From assembly GCF_009718825.1 (NCBI RefSeq), contig NZ_WNHB01000003.1:124001-188000 (forward strand): a stretch of 64,000 nt of DNA. Reading direction: 5' to 3'. Source of the DNA: Terrilactibacillus tamarindi. GTDB lineage: Bacteria; Bacillota; Bacilli; Bacillales; Sporolactobacillaceae. Position numbers and translations under genes: made by a program. The notes under the pieces were generated by a model. It ran no database searches. It worked only from the letters and a program-made list of their open reading frames with translations, and was not told the DNA's origin. Positions 48,300 to 61,146 of the stretch are shown piece after piece. Position 1 is the first letter of the stretch. Each line of letters opens with the position of its first letter.

Positions 48300-48929
48300 A
48301 TGGGAGAACTAAAAGTATTAGATCATCCATTGATTCAACACAAATTAACGATGATACGAGATTATCGGACAGGCACGAAAGCTTTTCGTGAACTGGTTGA
48401 CGAAGTAGGAACATTAATGGCATTTGAAATTACACGGGATTTACCATTAGAAGAAATTGATGTTGAAACACCCGTGACGACAGCTAAAGCCTATCGTCTT
48501 GCAGGGAAAAAGTTAGGCATTATACCGATTCTCCGTGCCGGCCTTGGCATGATGGATGGTGTTCTCAATCTGATTCCAGCGGCTAAAGTAGGACATGTCG
48601 GTCTGTATAGAGATCCTAAGACACTTGAACCTGTCGAATATTATGTCAAATTACCAAGTGATATTCATGAGCGTGAACTTATTGTGGTTGATCCCATGCT
48701 GGCTACTGGTGGATCGGCATCAGCTGCGATTCAGTCATTGAAAGATCGTGGGGCGATCAACATTAAGTTAATGTGCCTCATTGGTGCACCTGAGGGAGTC
48801 AAACGAATCCAGCAAGACCATGATGACGTCGACATCTACCTTGCAGCATTAGATGAGAAATTAAATGAAAAAGGTTACATAGTGCCTGGTTTAGGCGATG
48901 CAGGTGACCGTTTATTTGGTACCAAGTAA
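48300..48929 (+). CDS. upp: Uracil phosphoribosyltransferase
   Basis: Pyrimidine salvage: uracil plus PRPP to UMP. 209 aa. [16 protein letters not shown] at the N-terminus, [13 protein letters not shown], the PRPP loop [15 protein letters not shown], and [13 protein letters not shown] at the C-terminus. AGGGGGAAT precedes the ATG. TATAAT at 48185-48190 may be its -10. Upstream of the atp operon as in B. subtilis. Confidence 0.94.
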   Translation: MGELKVLDHPLIQHKLTMIRDYRTGTKAFRELVDEVGTLMAFEITRDLPLEEIDVETPVTTAKAYRLAGKKLGIIPILRAGLGMMDGVLNLIPAAKVGHVGLYRDPKTLEPVEYYVKLPSDIHERELIVVDPMLATGGSASAAIQSLKDRGAINIKLMCLIGAPEGVKRIQQDHDDVDIYLAALDEKLNEKGYIVPGLGDAGDRLFGTK

Positions 48930-49087
48930 TCGAACCTAGACATGTTGGATCATAATAATAGAAGTTCTTTCTTCAAAAGTGATTTCTAACAATTGTATAA
49001 TCATGTCAATTACCGTCATATTTTATGAAAAAAATATCGAGTAAAGAGGGGGAAAATTAACCCCTTTCATTCTTGGTATAGCAATGA

Positions 49088-49101
49088 AGAAAACGCTTTA
49101 A
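49088..49101 (+). promoter_or_regulatory. Weak cre-like site upstream of the atp operon
   Basis: AGAAAACGCTTTAA matches 12 of 14 positions of the CcpA consensus TGWAARCGYTWNCW. It may be chance; it lies about 165 bp upstream of the atp promoter. Confidence 0.3.
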
Positions 49102-49264
49102 TACAAGGGTTTTTTGGTCAATCACTGTCACATATTCGTCAGTTTTGACCACTTCCATTTTGATCAAAAATGGTTAAAATTTAATTGTAGCTATGATATA
49201 TCTTTAAATTAGCTAACCACTTATAAAATAAACATGGCGTAAAATTAAAGTCGATTAGTTTGTG

Positions 49265-49293
49265 TTGACAGAAAGATAGCGCTTTCGTAAAAT
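49265..49293 (+). promoter_or_regulatory. Sigma-A promoter of the ATP synthase operon
   Basis: TTGACA (49265-49270), 17-nt spacer, TAAAAT (49288-49293). It is the best consensus promoter in the upp-atp gap; the leader would be about 230 nt with no obvious structure. Confidence 0.75.
49274..49287 (-). promoter_or_regulatory. cre-like CcpA site inside the atp promoter spacer
   Basis: Read on the minus strand, CGAAAGCGCTATCT matches TGWAARCGYTWNCW at 13 of 14 positions (only the first base differs). It fills the spacer between -35 and -10, where bound CcpA would block RNA polymerase. Confidence 0.55.
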
Positions 49294-49528
49294 TGAAATT
49301 AGTTGATATTTTCGGTGGAAAATAGTGAGAATTAATTGGATGGATGAAATTAGATAGAGTTTTCTACATTCATATCTTTAAGCTTAAAAGCTAGGTTTGA
49401 ATTACTGATGTATTCGGGAAAGATGTTGATATGTAGTAAATTGGATCTTGATACACTTTCTCCTCACTAATCTCCAATTTCTTTTAACATTTTCACTGAA
49501 GTATAGACGAATTGAAAAGGATGATGTC

Positions 49529-49747
49529 ATGAAACAAAAACAGACAGATCCTTGGCGAATGGTAGGTGTCGCAAGTACAATTGGCTTTGAAATTTTCGCG
49601 TTTATTTTGAGTGGGGCATGGCTTGGCAAACGTTTAGATGCGCATTTCAGTACAAATCACGTCTGGCTGGCGGTTTGTTTAATCGGTGGTTTGCTACTAG
49701 GCCTTGTAAGTGCTGTTTTTTCATTAATAACAATGACAAAGGACTGA
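49529..49747 (+). CDS. atpZ: AtpZ/AtpI-family protein
   Basis: 72 aa with two membrane helices (VASTIGFEIFAFILSGAW; VWLAVCLIGGLLLGLVSAVF) and the conserved GKRLD between them, typical of AtpZ. Proposed to help divalent cation supply or assembly of the c-ring. AAAAGGATGATG sets the ATG at 49529. First gene of the operon. Confidence 0.82.
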   Translation: MKQKQTDPWRMVGVASTIGFEIFAFILSGAWLGKRLDAHFSTNHVWLAVCLIGGLLLGLVSAVFSLITMTKD

Positions 49748-49752
49748 GCCAT

Positions 49753-50163
49753 ATGGACAACGAGTTGGCATGGTCTTATCGTGTAATGCTTGTTATTTAT
49801 GTCTGTTTATTACTTTTTACAAGTCTATTATGGATTGCGTTGCCTATTAAGTCTCTACTTGCTGGTTTTGCATTAGGGATGAGCATTAGTTTTTACAACA
49901 TTCTCCAAATCATTTTAAGAACTCAGATAGCCAGTAAGGAGGTTCTTAAAGGGTCCCGTAAACGCAGAGGGTTGAATTCTTTCACTCGATATTTGGCCGT
50001 TGCTTTTGGAGTACTGTTGATCTATCGTTACCCAACTTGGTTTGATTTTCGGGTCTTTGTTTTTTCATTACCTATAGGTTACGTTTTATTAGTTTTAATC
50101 AATATTTATTATGGAAGACGTGAACGTCAATCACTTGAAAGGGGGGATAAATTTTGGAAATAA
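49753..50163 (+). CDS. atpI: ATP synthase protein I
   Basis: 136 aa with four hydrophobic segments; assists c-ring assembly. The frame is open upstream into atpZ, but the ATG at 49753, 5 nt after the atpZ stop with AAGGA before it, gives the normal protein. It overlaps the TTG start of atpB by 10 nt. Confidence 0.82.
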   Translation: MDNELAWSYRVMLVIYVCLLLFTSLLWIALPIKSLLAGFALGMSISFYNILQIILRTQIASKEVLKGSRKRRGLNSFTRYLAVAFGVLLIYRYPTWFDFRVFVFSLPIGYVLLVLINIYYGRRERQSLERGDKFWK

Positions 50164-50876
50164 CTCCAAAACTGACATTCCTAGGAATGACGTTTGACTT
50201 GACAGTGATGATTGGGACAACTATTGCAGCACTCCTTGTGATCATACTCGTGTTTTTCTTAACAAGAAAACTTACTATGAGACCAACCGGTAAACAAAAT
50301 ATAATGGAAATGATTGTTGATTTTATCCGCGGCATTACAAATATGATGTTGGAGGATAAGCAAGCAGCAAAATATTTAAGCTTTGCCATCACGACATTTT
50401 TATTTATTTTAGTTGCCAACATGTTAGGTGTTATTGTCATGATCAACTCGCATGGAGCGGTCCCAGCCTTTGGTTTAACTGGTGATGCTGAAGTGAGCTG
50501 GTTCAAATCACCGACTTCAGATATTAATGTCACTGTGGCACTCGCATTTGCTATTTCCCTGTATGCCCATTTTGCAGGTATTCGAAAAAATCCGCGCGGT
50601 TATGTTGCTCATTACTTTAAACCGTATTGGCCAATGTTTCCACTACACATCATTGACGAATTAGCGAAACCAACCACACATGCAGCGCGGTTATGGGCAA
50701 ATATATTTGCAGGTGAAGTTTTGATTACCATCTTAGTAAGTGGTGCACCGTATTTAACTGCCTTACCACTTTTTGCTTGGCTAGGCTTTTCAATCTTTGT
50801 TGGATGTATTCAAGCCTATATTTTTACAGTGCTTGCTATCGTTTACATTTCGCAACAAATTGCAAGTGACCATTAA
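50154..50876 (+). CDS. atpB: ATP synthase Fo subunit a
   Basis: 240 aa, six membrane segments. The essential Arg is in HAARLWANIFAGEVLI, which corresponds to the helix facing the c-ring. Near the C-terminus are FSIFVGCIQAYIFTVL and YISQQI. The start is TTG, 5 nt after a GGGGGGAT ribosome binding site, overlapping atpI. Confidence 0.94.
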   Translation: MEITPKLTFLGMTFDLTVMIGTTIAALLVIILVFFLTRKLTMRPTGKQNIMEMIVDFIRGITNMMLEDKQAAKYLSFAITTFLFILVANMLGVIVMINSHGAVPAFGLTGDAEVSWFKSPTSDINVTVALAFAISLYAHFAGIRKNPRGYVAHYFKPYWPMFPLHIIDELAKPTTHAARLWANIFAGEVLITILVSGAPYLTALPLFAWLGFSIFVGCIQAYIFTVLAIVYISQQIASDH

Positions 50877-50929
50877 TCAAAAACATTATTTAAGTACATT
50901 TTAAGTACATTTAAGGAGGAAATTTTATT

Positions 50930-51151
50930 ATGACTATTCTTGCTGGTGGAATTATGATCGCATTTGCAGCTATCGCAGCTGGGATCGGTAACGCATTACT
51001 TTTTAGTAAATATCTCGAAGGTATCGCACGTCAACCTGAAGCTCAAGGTAAACTCTTTGGTCAAGCTATGATCGCAGTAGGTCTTGTTGAAGCATTACCA
51101 ATCATTGCAATTGCCTTTGGTATTCTTGTATTGTTTGGTATCGTTGGATAA
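50930..51151 (+). CDS. atpE: ATP synthase Fo subunit c
   Basis: 73 aa hairpin of two helices. Gly-rich helix 1 (IAAGIGNALLFSK), polar loop EGIARQPEAQGK, and the ion-binding Glu in GLVEALPII of helix 2. No Na+-type signature (no Gln/Ser pair), so protons are the likely ion. AAGGAGGAAA precedes the ATG, within a duplicated TTTAAGTACAT stretch. This very strong ribosome binding site fits the need for many copies. Confidence 0.94.
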   Translation: MTILAGGIMIAFAAIAAGIGNALLFSKYLEGIARQPEAQGKLFGQAMIAVGLVEALPIIAIAFGILVLFGIVG

Positions 51152-51162
51152 TAAAAGACCAG

Positions 51163-51196
51163 TAGAAAGCGGATACCAACCCCGCTTTCTTTGTTA
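51163..51196 (+). terminator. Hairpin in the atpE-atpF gap
   Basis: AGAAAGCGG (51169-51177) pairs with CCGCTTTCT, then TTGTTAAT. The U-tract is weak, so it probably stabilises the upstream mRNA or partly terminates, rather than ending the operon. Confidence 0.5.
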
Positions 51197-51339
51197 ATAA
51201 GTGAAATAGTATCAACTTATTTTAAGTAGTAAGTCATCCTTTGTTATCTCGAACAAGATATTGGTTTTGACACTACTAAAATGCCTTATTGACCAACTGT
51301 TGCTTTTTTGTAAAAGCACAATGAAAGGAGTGGCAAAGC

Positions 51340-51824
51340 ATGCTTGAATTTCATTTAGGAACAATTCTGTTTCAATTAGTCGTCTTCATTATCCTAATGA
51401 TCATCATAGGAAAAATCGGTACAAAACCGGTAGTTGAAATGATGAGAAAAAGACAGAATTTTATTAATGAACAAATTAACAGTGCCGAAACGAGTCGAAA
51501 AGAAGCAGAAGCGTTTCTTGCTGAACAAAAATCTGAATTGGATAAAGTTCGTCAAGAAGCACATAGCATTATTGAACGGGCGAAAAAACAAGGTGAATCT
51601 GAAGCCGATAGCATTATAAGTGCTGCAAAAGACCGTGCTGATCGATTAGTTGCTGAAGCCCGCGTGGAAATAACCCGTGAAAAAGACCTAGCCATAGCGT
51701 CACTTCGTGATGAAGTAGCTGATCTTTCTGTTCTTCTTGCTACAAAAATTCTTGAAAAAGAAATTGATGCCAAACAATACGACAAAGAAATGAACCAAGT
51801 TCTTAAAGAAGTAGGAGAACGGTT

Positions 51825-51828
<4 letters not shown>
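51340..51828 (+). CDS. atpF: ATP synthase Fo subunit b
   Basis: 162 aa. One N-terminal membrane helix (ILFQLVVFIILMIIIGKI) followed by a long Glu/Lys/Ala-rich coiled coil that forms the stator. AAAGGAG precedes the ATG. It overlaps atpH by 4 nt. Confidence 0.93.
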
Positions 51829-53892
<2,064 letters not shown>

Positions 53893-53940
53893 TGTATGGG
53901 ATGGTTTCATCCCATACGCTTCAAAAGGTGGTGAATTGAA

Positions 53941-54804
53941 GTGCCTTCAATGCGTGATATAAAAGAAAGTATTGGATCAAAGAAGAAAACTCGCCAAATT
54001 ACGAAAGCGATGGAAATGGTATCAGCTGCTAAATTGAATCGTGCGCAAATGCATGCGAAAACATACACAGCTTATACGGATAAACTTCGTGAAGTCGTTG
54101 GGGGTATCGCAGCAGGAAATAATGGAAGTATCAAACATCCGATGCTTCAAACACGTCCTGTAAAGAAAACGGGCTACCTTGTCATAACAGCTGACATGGG
54201 ACTTGCAGGGGCATACAACAACAGCGTTTTAAAATATGTGTATGGTCTCATACAAGAACGTCATCAATCAAGCGATGAATATAAAGTTTTTGTTGTCGGT
54301 AAAGTCGGAGTGAAATTTTTTAAAAACCGTAATATAGATGTAACGCATCAAGCCACAGACTTACCTGAACGCTTTAAGTTTGATGATGTTAAGTCTTTGG
54401 CTAGAGAAGCAGTTGGTTTATATGCGTACGAAGAAATTGATGAATTATACATGGTGTACAATCACTTTGTTAGTGCAATTAATCAACAGTTGACCGATAC
54501 GAAACTATTACCGTTATCTGATATTGAAACTCACGAAGAGCACTCAGTAACTTATGAATATGAGCCAGATAGCGAAGAGGTTCTTAAGAATTTACTACCT
54601 CTTTATGCAGAAGGTTTAATTTATGGAGCTTTACTAGATGCAAGGGCAGCAGAACATGCGGCACGTATGACAGCGATGAGAAATTCAACGGATAACGCAA
54701 CGGAACTCATTGACAAATTAACACTTTCATTTAACAGTGCTCGTCAAGCTGCGATTACACAGGAACTTTCTGAGATCGTTGGCGGAGCATCGGCATTAGA
54801 ATAA
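53941..54804 (+). CDS. atpG: ATP synthase F1 subunit gamma
   Basis: 287 aa rotor shaft. N-terminal IKKRIxS-like [29 protein letters not shown] and the C-terminal [19 protein letters not shown] helix. GTG start with AAGGTGG about 10 nt upstream. Confidence 0.95.
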   Translation: MPSMRDIKESIGSKKKTRQITKAMEMVSAAKLNRAQMHAKTYTAYTDKLREVVGGIAAGNNGSIKHPMLQTRPVKKTGYLVITADMGLAGAYNNSVLKYVYGLIQERHQSSDEYKVFVVGKVGVKFFKNRNIDVTHQATDLPERFKFDDVKSLAREAVGLYAYEEIDELYMVYNHFVSAINQQLTDTKLLPLSDIETHEEHSVTYEYEPDSEEVLKNLLPLYAEGLIYGALLDARAAEHAARMTAMRNSTDNATELIDKLTLSFNSARQAAITQELSEIVGGASALE

Positions 54805-54821
54805 ACTCTCACTATTTGTGA

Positions 54822-56249
<1,428 letters not shown>

Positions 56250-56309
56250 GCCCGTTATGACTGAACCTCACGTAATGAGAGATGTATCTGCCAAAGGAGG
56301 TTTTGCGAA

Positions 56310-56720
56310 ATGAGTACGGTGCATACGGAAATCGTAACACCGAACGGAAAAATCTTTGAAGGCGAAGCTCAAATGATTAATGTGAGAGCAACCACCGGTG
56401 AGTTAGGTATTTTACCTAGGCACATGCCGCTTGTTGCCCCACTAGAAATTGATCGTGTTCGCCTTGACCTCGATGATCGTACACAATATGTGGCTGTTCA
56501 TGGTGGATTTATTCAAATTCATCCTGAACATGTCACCATTCTTTCTGAATCTGCGGAGTTGAAAGAAGATATTGATGTACCCCGTGCGGAAAAAGCAAAA
56601 GCAGAGGCAGAAGGGAAGCTGGGCAAACTCGAAAGCGGAACGCTAGATTACGAAACCGCAAAAAACGAGCTCAAACGAGCAGAAGCCCGACTAAAAACTG
56701 CCAAATCCGGCATCGAGTAA
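56310..56720 (+). CDS. atpC: ATP synthase F1 subunit epsilon
   Basis: 136 aa. Beta-sandwich N-terminal domain (VTPNGKIFEGEAQMI, ATTGELGILPRHMPLVAPL) and a two-helix C-terminal domain that can inhibit ATP hydrolysis. AAAGGAGG precedes the ATG. Last gene of the operon. Confidence 0.94.
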   Translation: MSTVHTEIVTPNGKIFEGEAQMINVRATTGELGILPRHMPLVAPLEIDRVRLDLDDRTQYVAVHGGFIQIHPEHVTILSESAELKEDIDVPRAEKAKAEAEGKLGKLESGTLDYETAKNELKRAEARLKTAKSGIE

Positions 56721-56730
56721 ATTAATAGAA

Positions 56731-56767
56731 AGAGTACCAGTTAAAAACGACTGGTACTCTTTTTTTG
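56731..56767 (+). terminator. Terminator of the atp operon
   Basis: AGAGTACCAGT pairs perfectly with ACTGGTACTCT and is followed by TTTTTT. Confidence 0.93.
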
Positions 56768-56849
56768 GCCAATTTTCGAAGTAAAATTGAAAGATTACTG
56801 AACTCCGATAGAAAGAGACTCTATCAAATATTATTTCTCTAATATGTTC

Positions 56850-57515
56850 ACAGGCTCAATTAAGTTGTGAAGCGCCTCAATTAATCTGGAACAGGCTCAA
56901 TTAAGTGACGAAGCGCCTCAATTAACTTGGAACAGGCTCATTTAGTGACGAAGCGCCTCATTTAATTTAGAACAGGCTCAATTAAGTGACGAAGCGCCTC
57001 ATTTAATTTAGAACAGGCTCAATTAGTGACGAAGTACCTCAATTAATCTGGAACAGGCTCAATTAAGTAACGAAGCGCCTCAATTGACTTGGAACAGGCT
57101 TAATTAAGTGATGAAGTACCTCAATTAATCTGGACCAGGCTCAATTAAGTAACGAAGTGCCTCAATTAATCTGGACCAGGCTCAATTAAGTGATGAAGCG
57201 CCTCAATTAACTTGGAACAGACTCAATTAAGTGACGAAGCGCCTCAATTAATCTGGACCAGGCTCAATTAGAGACGAAGTACCTCAATTAATCTGGACCA
57301 GGCTCAATTAGAGACGAAGTACCTCAATTAATCTGGAACAGGCTCAATTAAGTAACGAAGTACCTCAATTCCTCTAATACAGGCTCAATTAAGTGATGAA
57401 GCGCCTCAATTAATCTGGAACAGGCTCAATTAAGTGACGAAGTGCCTCAATTACTCTTGACAAGGCTCAATTAGTGACGAAGTACCTCGATTAATCTAAT
57501 ACAGGCTCAATTCAA
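56850..57515 (+). repeat. 20/21-bp repeat array 4 (CTCAATTAA type, 41-bp composite)
   Basis: About 33 units. CTCAAT cores recur at 56855, 56876, 56896, 56917, 56937, 56957, 56977, 56998, 57018 and so on to 57507, alternating 20 and 21 bp. Two half-units alternate: CAGGCTCAATTAAGTGACGAAG and GCGCCTCAATTAATCTGGAA (each 20-22 bp; first in parts CAGGCTCAATTAAG, TGACGAAG). The composite is not a multiple of three and no long ORF exists, so the array is non-coding. Confidence 0.93.
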
Positions 57516-57619
57516 TATCATGGTCCTAAAAGTTTCATCGAGTAAGGGGGTGTTATAGCACAAGTTTGGTTCATAATCGCCTAACTCCGTTAAAGAATGC
57601 CCCGCTATGACAAAGGATA

Positions 57620-57745
57620 GAGCAACTCAGAGAAAGAATTGCACCACCTCGACATAGAATTGCACAACTTCAACAAAGAACCCCGACATAGATTTGCACA
57701 ATTCGACAAAGATTTACACAACTCGACAAAGATTTGTACAACATT
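57620..57745 (-). repeat. 20/21-bp repeat array 5 (inverted orientation, TGCAAT type)
   Basis: ATTGCAC, TTTGCAC, TTTACAC and TTTGTAC recur at about 57638, 57659, 57693, 57713 and 57733, joined by CTCGACAAAG. It is the reverse complement of the TGCAAT unit, degenerate, with about six units. Confidence 0.7.
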
Positions 57746-58185
57746 AGGTAGAAACAGAAACTTAACGATTTAAACTCAGTAATGCTACAATACAACTAAT
57801 CCAACCCATGCTCCTGAAATCACCCCTATTAAAAAATTCCCCAGAGAAGATTGTAATGGTGTTAGGTATTTTGCACCTAGTTAGAAAGAGTGGTAATCAT
57901 ATTGGGGTAGGTCTATCTCCTTAAATCTCATGAAAGCTAATATATATAAAATTACAAGCATTGATTTTGATTGTTTTCGGGTTTAAAATCTGTTGTAAGG
58001 GTTTTTTTTATCCTAATGTGAATGATTAATTCATTAGGTTTATGGGTAATTATGTGTAATGGTCAAATTTTATTTTTTTTAAACGGTAGCACTTTTTTAA
58101 AAAAAGGGCTAAAATAAGAACGAAATGTTACATTTGTATTAAAAATCCTCATCATTATATAACAATTCAGTTACATATGAGCCAG
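57746..58185. other. AT-rich region before ywzB, nothing recognised
   Basis: About 440 bp without ORF or clear promoter. An A/T-run hairpin (CTTTTTTAAAAAAAG near 58091-58105) is the only structure. Confidence 0.4.
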
Positions 58186-58201
58186 GAAGGGTGTAGAGGT
58201 G

Positions 58202-58423
58202 ATGAATTTTGGCTATCAAGCAGGACTTAGTATCGTTCTCCACCTGATAGCGTTTATTTTGACATGGTGGGCTATTCAAGGAATTAAATGGGAGCTTTTT
58301 TTTCGTAAGCCTAAAGGGAAACAATCTTTATGCTTCATGGTTCTTTTTTCACTTGCTATAAGCTACCTTGTCGCTAAATTTTTCTTAGATTATCTCGGTT
58401 CTTCCTTATTATTAATGAATTAA
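58202..58423 (+). CDS. ywzB: DUF1146 family membrane protein YwzB
   Basis: 73 aa with two membrane helices (LSIVLHLIAFILTWWAIQGI and MVLFSLAISYLVAKFFLDYL) and the conserved WxxxxGIKWELFF between them. AGAGGTG lies just upstream, with GGAAGGGTG slightly further. It lies between atpC and ywmB as in B. subtilis. The function is unknown. Confidence 0.83.
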   Translation: MNFGYQAGLSIVLHLIAFILTWWAIQGIKWELFFRKPKGKQSLCFMVLFSLAISYLVAKFFLDYLGSSLLLMN

Positions 58424-58605
58424 TGGTATCGGAAACCGAAGATTGTATGAATGAATCTCAATGATCAACAGTAAATTTTAGCTTCAAGATATAAAAAGAG
58501 AAGTTGTCTATTTTTGAAGAATCTTGCCGATTATTAACGATAAGTTAAATGTATTAACCTACTCCTAATCGTGAACAATGTGATTAAGGAGAGGTGAAAC
58601 GCAAG

Positions 58606-59364
58606 ATGAAAACAAAGAATCAATGGATCATTGCACTTTTTATTATGGTTTTTTTCGTAGGGGCTTATTCACAAGTTGAAGCAAAAACAAGTCAATCAAA
58701 TATATCTACTCATAAAGAGATTCCCTTAATAGCTCAAAGTATGGAAAAACAGGGGGCAAAGGTGACCGGGTGGTCTGTATATTCTAGACAATCGGAGACC
58801 ACGTTAAAAAGCCGTTCCGAGCTAGAGCAATTTACTGAATCCTATTTGCGTAAATTGCCAAAATATACCTTTGTTAAAAAAATGAAAAAAAATGGCCAGT
58901 ATGAATGGCTCGGAACCTATGCTATGGATCGTCATACCACAGGAACTATAAAAATTATTGCTTACCCCCACAAAAGTAAATATCAAACGTACATCATATA
59001 TGAGTTGAAGGGCGATCAATGGGACTCAAAAAAATGGGGAAAAGTAGAGAAGATAGCTAAAAAAGAACAAGTTAAAATTTTCCATGGTTTGTATAAAAAT
59101 TTTTATTGTGTAAAAGCGAAAATTAATGCTAAAATAAAATCTGGTCTACTAAATACTTCTAATAAAATAATGAATGATTTTCAAGCTCAACCAGTAGAAA
59201 TAATAAATGAAAAAACCTTTGTGTCTGTATCTGCATATACTAAAGCATGGCGTGACACGATTTATACTGGGGAGAAAAAAATGAATATACAAGTTGCACT
59301 ACGTACATTAAATGGTCAAACAACAATAACAGTAGGAACACCAATAATAACGACTGAATACTAA
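58606..59364 (+). CDS. ywmB: YwmB family sporulation-associated protein
   Basis: 252 aa with an N-terminal signal peptide (WIIALFIMVFFVGAYSQVEA). The mature part has the DUF1779 pattern (GAKVTGWSVYSRQ early and the YQTYIIYELKG strand later). Presumably secreted or membrane-linked. GGAGAGG (58588-58594) is well spaced for the ATG at 58606. It is followed by murAA and spoIID, the conserved ywmB-murAA-spoIID order. The function is not known to me. Confidence 0.82.
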   Translation: MKTKNQWIIALFIMVFFVGAYSQVEAKTSQSNISTHKEIPLIAQSMEKQGAKVTGWSVYSRQSETTLKSRSELEQFTESYLRKLPKYTFVKKMKKNGQYEWLGTYAMDRHTTGTIKIIAYPHKSKYQTYIIYELKGDQWDSKKWGKVEKIAKKEQVKIFHGLYKNFYCVKAKINAKIKSGLLNTSNKIMNDFQAQPVEIINEKTFVSVSAYTKAWRDTIYTGEKKMNIQVALRTLNGQTTITVGTPIITTEY

Positions 59365-59531
59365 ATATAATAAGCGAATATATCAGTGAATTTTTCGTTT
59401 TCGTGAAGAGAATCATCAATGTGATGGCGTGTCTGTTACCTCCCCCGTAAGAGGAGTTGCGGATGGTTAGGCCAATATTGGTTAACCAGGCGAAAAGCGG
59501 ATAAATGACATTGGACGCGGAGGGGAATATC

Positions 59532-60854
59532 TTGGAGAAAATCATTGTTCGTGGCGGGAAGCGTTTATTTGGGACTGTAAAAGTAGAAGGAGCAAAAAAT
59601 GCGGTTCTTCCCGTTATTGCGGCTTCGATGCTAGCTAATAAAGGTACAAGTAAAATTTATAACGTTCCTGCTTTAGCAGATGTGTATACGATTAACAATG
59701 TTTTGCGTTATCTTAACGCAGACGTGAATTATGAAAATAATATAATAACGGTAAAAGCAGTAAAAGAATTATTAACAGAAGCACCATTTGAATATGTTCG
59801 AAAAATGCGTGCATCTTTTCTTGTTATGGGACCTTTGCTCGCACGAGTTGGAATGGCTAGAATTCCGCTTCCTGGCGGTTGTGCTATTGGTTCAAGACCG
59901 ATTGATCAACATCTCAAAGGTTTCGAAGCCATGGGTGCAAAAATCAATATTGGTAATGGATTTATAGAGGCAAGTGTTAATGGCAAACTCCAAGGAGCTA
60001 ATATTTATCTCGATATGCCAAGTGTTGGCGCAACAGAGAACATTATGATGGCAGCTGTACTTGCTGAGGGTACAACGATTCTTGAAAATTGTGCCAGAGA
60101 ACCAGAAATTGTAGATCTTGCCGATTTTTTAAATGCAATGGGAGCCAAAGTCAAAGGAGCTGGCACTGGAACGCTTACTATACAAGGTGTAAAAGAATTA
60201 AAAGCTGCTCATCATAGAATTGTCCCTGATCGAATCGAAGCCGGTACTTATATGGTTGCAGCAGCCATAACAGGCGGAAATGTCCTCGTTGAAGATGCTA
60301 GGGCGGAACATTTACGTCCTCTCATCTCAAAAATGGAGGAAATGGGTGTCAGAATTACACAAGAATTCAATGGTCTACGTGTTAAAGGACCAGATATTCT
60401 AAAACCGGTCGATGTAAAAACAATGCCACACCCAGGGTTCCCAACGGATTTACAGGCTCAAATGATGGCTCTATTATTAAAAGCCCATGGCACTTCTGTT
60501 ATTACGGAAACAGTGTTTGAAAATCGCTTTATGCACGTTGAAGAATTTAGACGGATGAATGCGGATATCAAAATTGAAGGACGTTCAGCTATCATTAATG
60601 GTCCTTGTCATTTACAAGGAGCAGAAGTGTCAGCGACCGACCTACGTGCCGGGGCTGCATTGGTTATTGCTGGTCTTATTTCTCAAGGAGTCACACGCGT
60701 AAGTGAGTTAAAACATATAGACCGTGGATATGTAGACTTAGCAGGAAAACTTCGCGCACTTGGTGCTAACGTTGAGCGTGTGACCGTCGAAGAAGGAGCC
60801 ATTGAACAAGAAGTCTCAATGCCTAAATTAAACATGAAACCAAAATTTGCTTAA
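59532..60854 (+). CDS. murAA: UDP-N-acetylglucosamine 1-carboxyvinyltransferase (main paralogue)
   Basis: 440 aa. [19 protein letters not shown] at the N-terminus, [14 protein letters not shown], catalytic Cys117 in [15 protein letters not shown], and [21 protein letters not shown] at 59519-59525 lies 6 nt before the TTG at 59532, so I choose TTG. The upstream ATG at 59505 has no site and would add nine non-conserved residues. Paralogue of murAB at 30998; both keep the active-site Cys. Confidence 0.93.
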   Translation: MEKIIVRGGKRLFGTVKVEGAKNAVLPVIAASMLANKGTSKIYNVPALADVYTINNVLRYLNADVNYENNIITVKAVKELLTEAPFEYVRKMRASFLVMGPLLARVGMARIPLPGGCAIGSRPIDQHLKGFEAMGAKINIGNGFIEASVNGKLQGANIYLDMPSVGATENIMMAAVLAEGTTILENCAREPEIVDLADFLNAMGAKVKGAGTGTLTIQGVKELKAAHHRIVPDRIEAGTYMVAAAITGGNVLVEDARAEHLRPLISKMEEMGVRITQEFNGLRVKGPDILKPVDVKTMPHPGFPTDLQAQMMALLLKAHGTSVITETVFENRFMHVEEFRRMNADIKIEGRSAIINGPCHLQGAEVSATDLRAGAALVIAGLISQGVTRVSELKHIDRGYVDLAGKLRALGANVERVTVEEGAIEQEVSMPKLNMKPKFA

Positions 60855-60870
60855 ATTTGTTATAATATAC

Positions 60871-60896
60871 GGAGCCATACTTGGCTTCTTTTTTTT
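60871..60896 (+). terminator. Terminator after murAA
   Basis: GGAGCC ATACTT GGCTTC hairpin followed by eight T residues. Confidence 0.85.
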
Positions 60897-61084
60897 GACA
60901 ATCTAATTTGAATATTTAGTTATTTGTCAAGATGATAGATTTGATATTTTTGCCAAATGAATATCATTTCCCATCAACAGTCTATGCCAAAATGTTTTTA
61001 AATATACATACATAACCTATAAAAATGTGAAAAATAAGTTTCGAAAGCTCCTCGTGATAGGGTGATCTTATCCCATTTTTTCGT

Positions 61085-61112
61085 TCTAATTGCTTGTTTA
61101 CGCCCATAATAT
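61085..61112 (+). promoter_or_regulatory. Possible sigma-E-type promoter of spoIID
   Basis: TCTAATT, 13-nt spacer, CATAATAT. It resembles the sigma-E -10 (CATACAAT-like). spoIID is a sigma-E gene in B. subtilis. Confidence 0.35.
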
Positions 61113-61146
61113 AAAGATGAACATTCAACTTATTGGGAGGACATAT

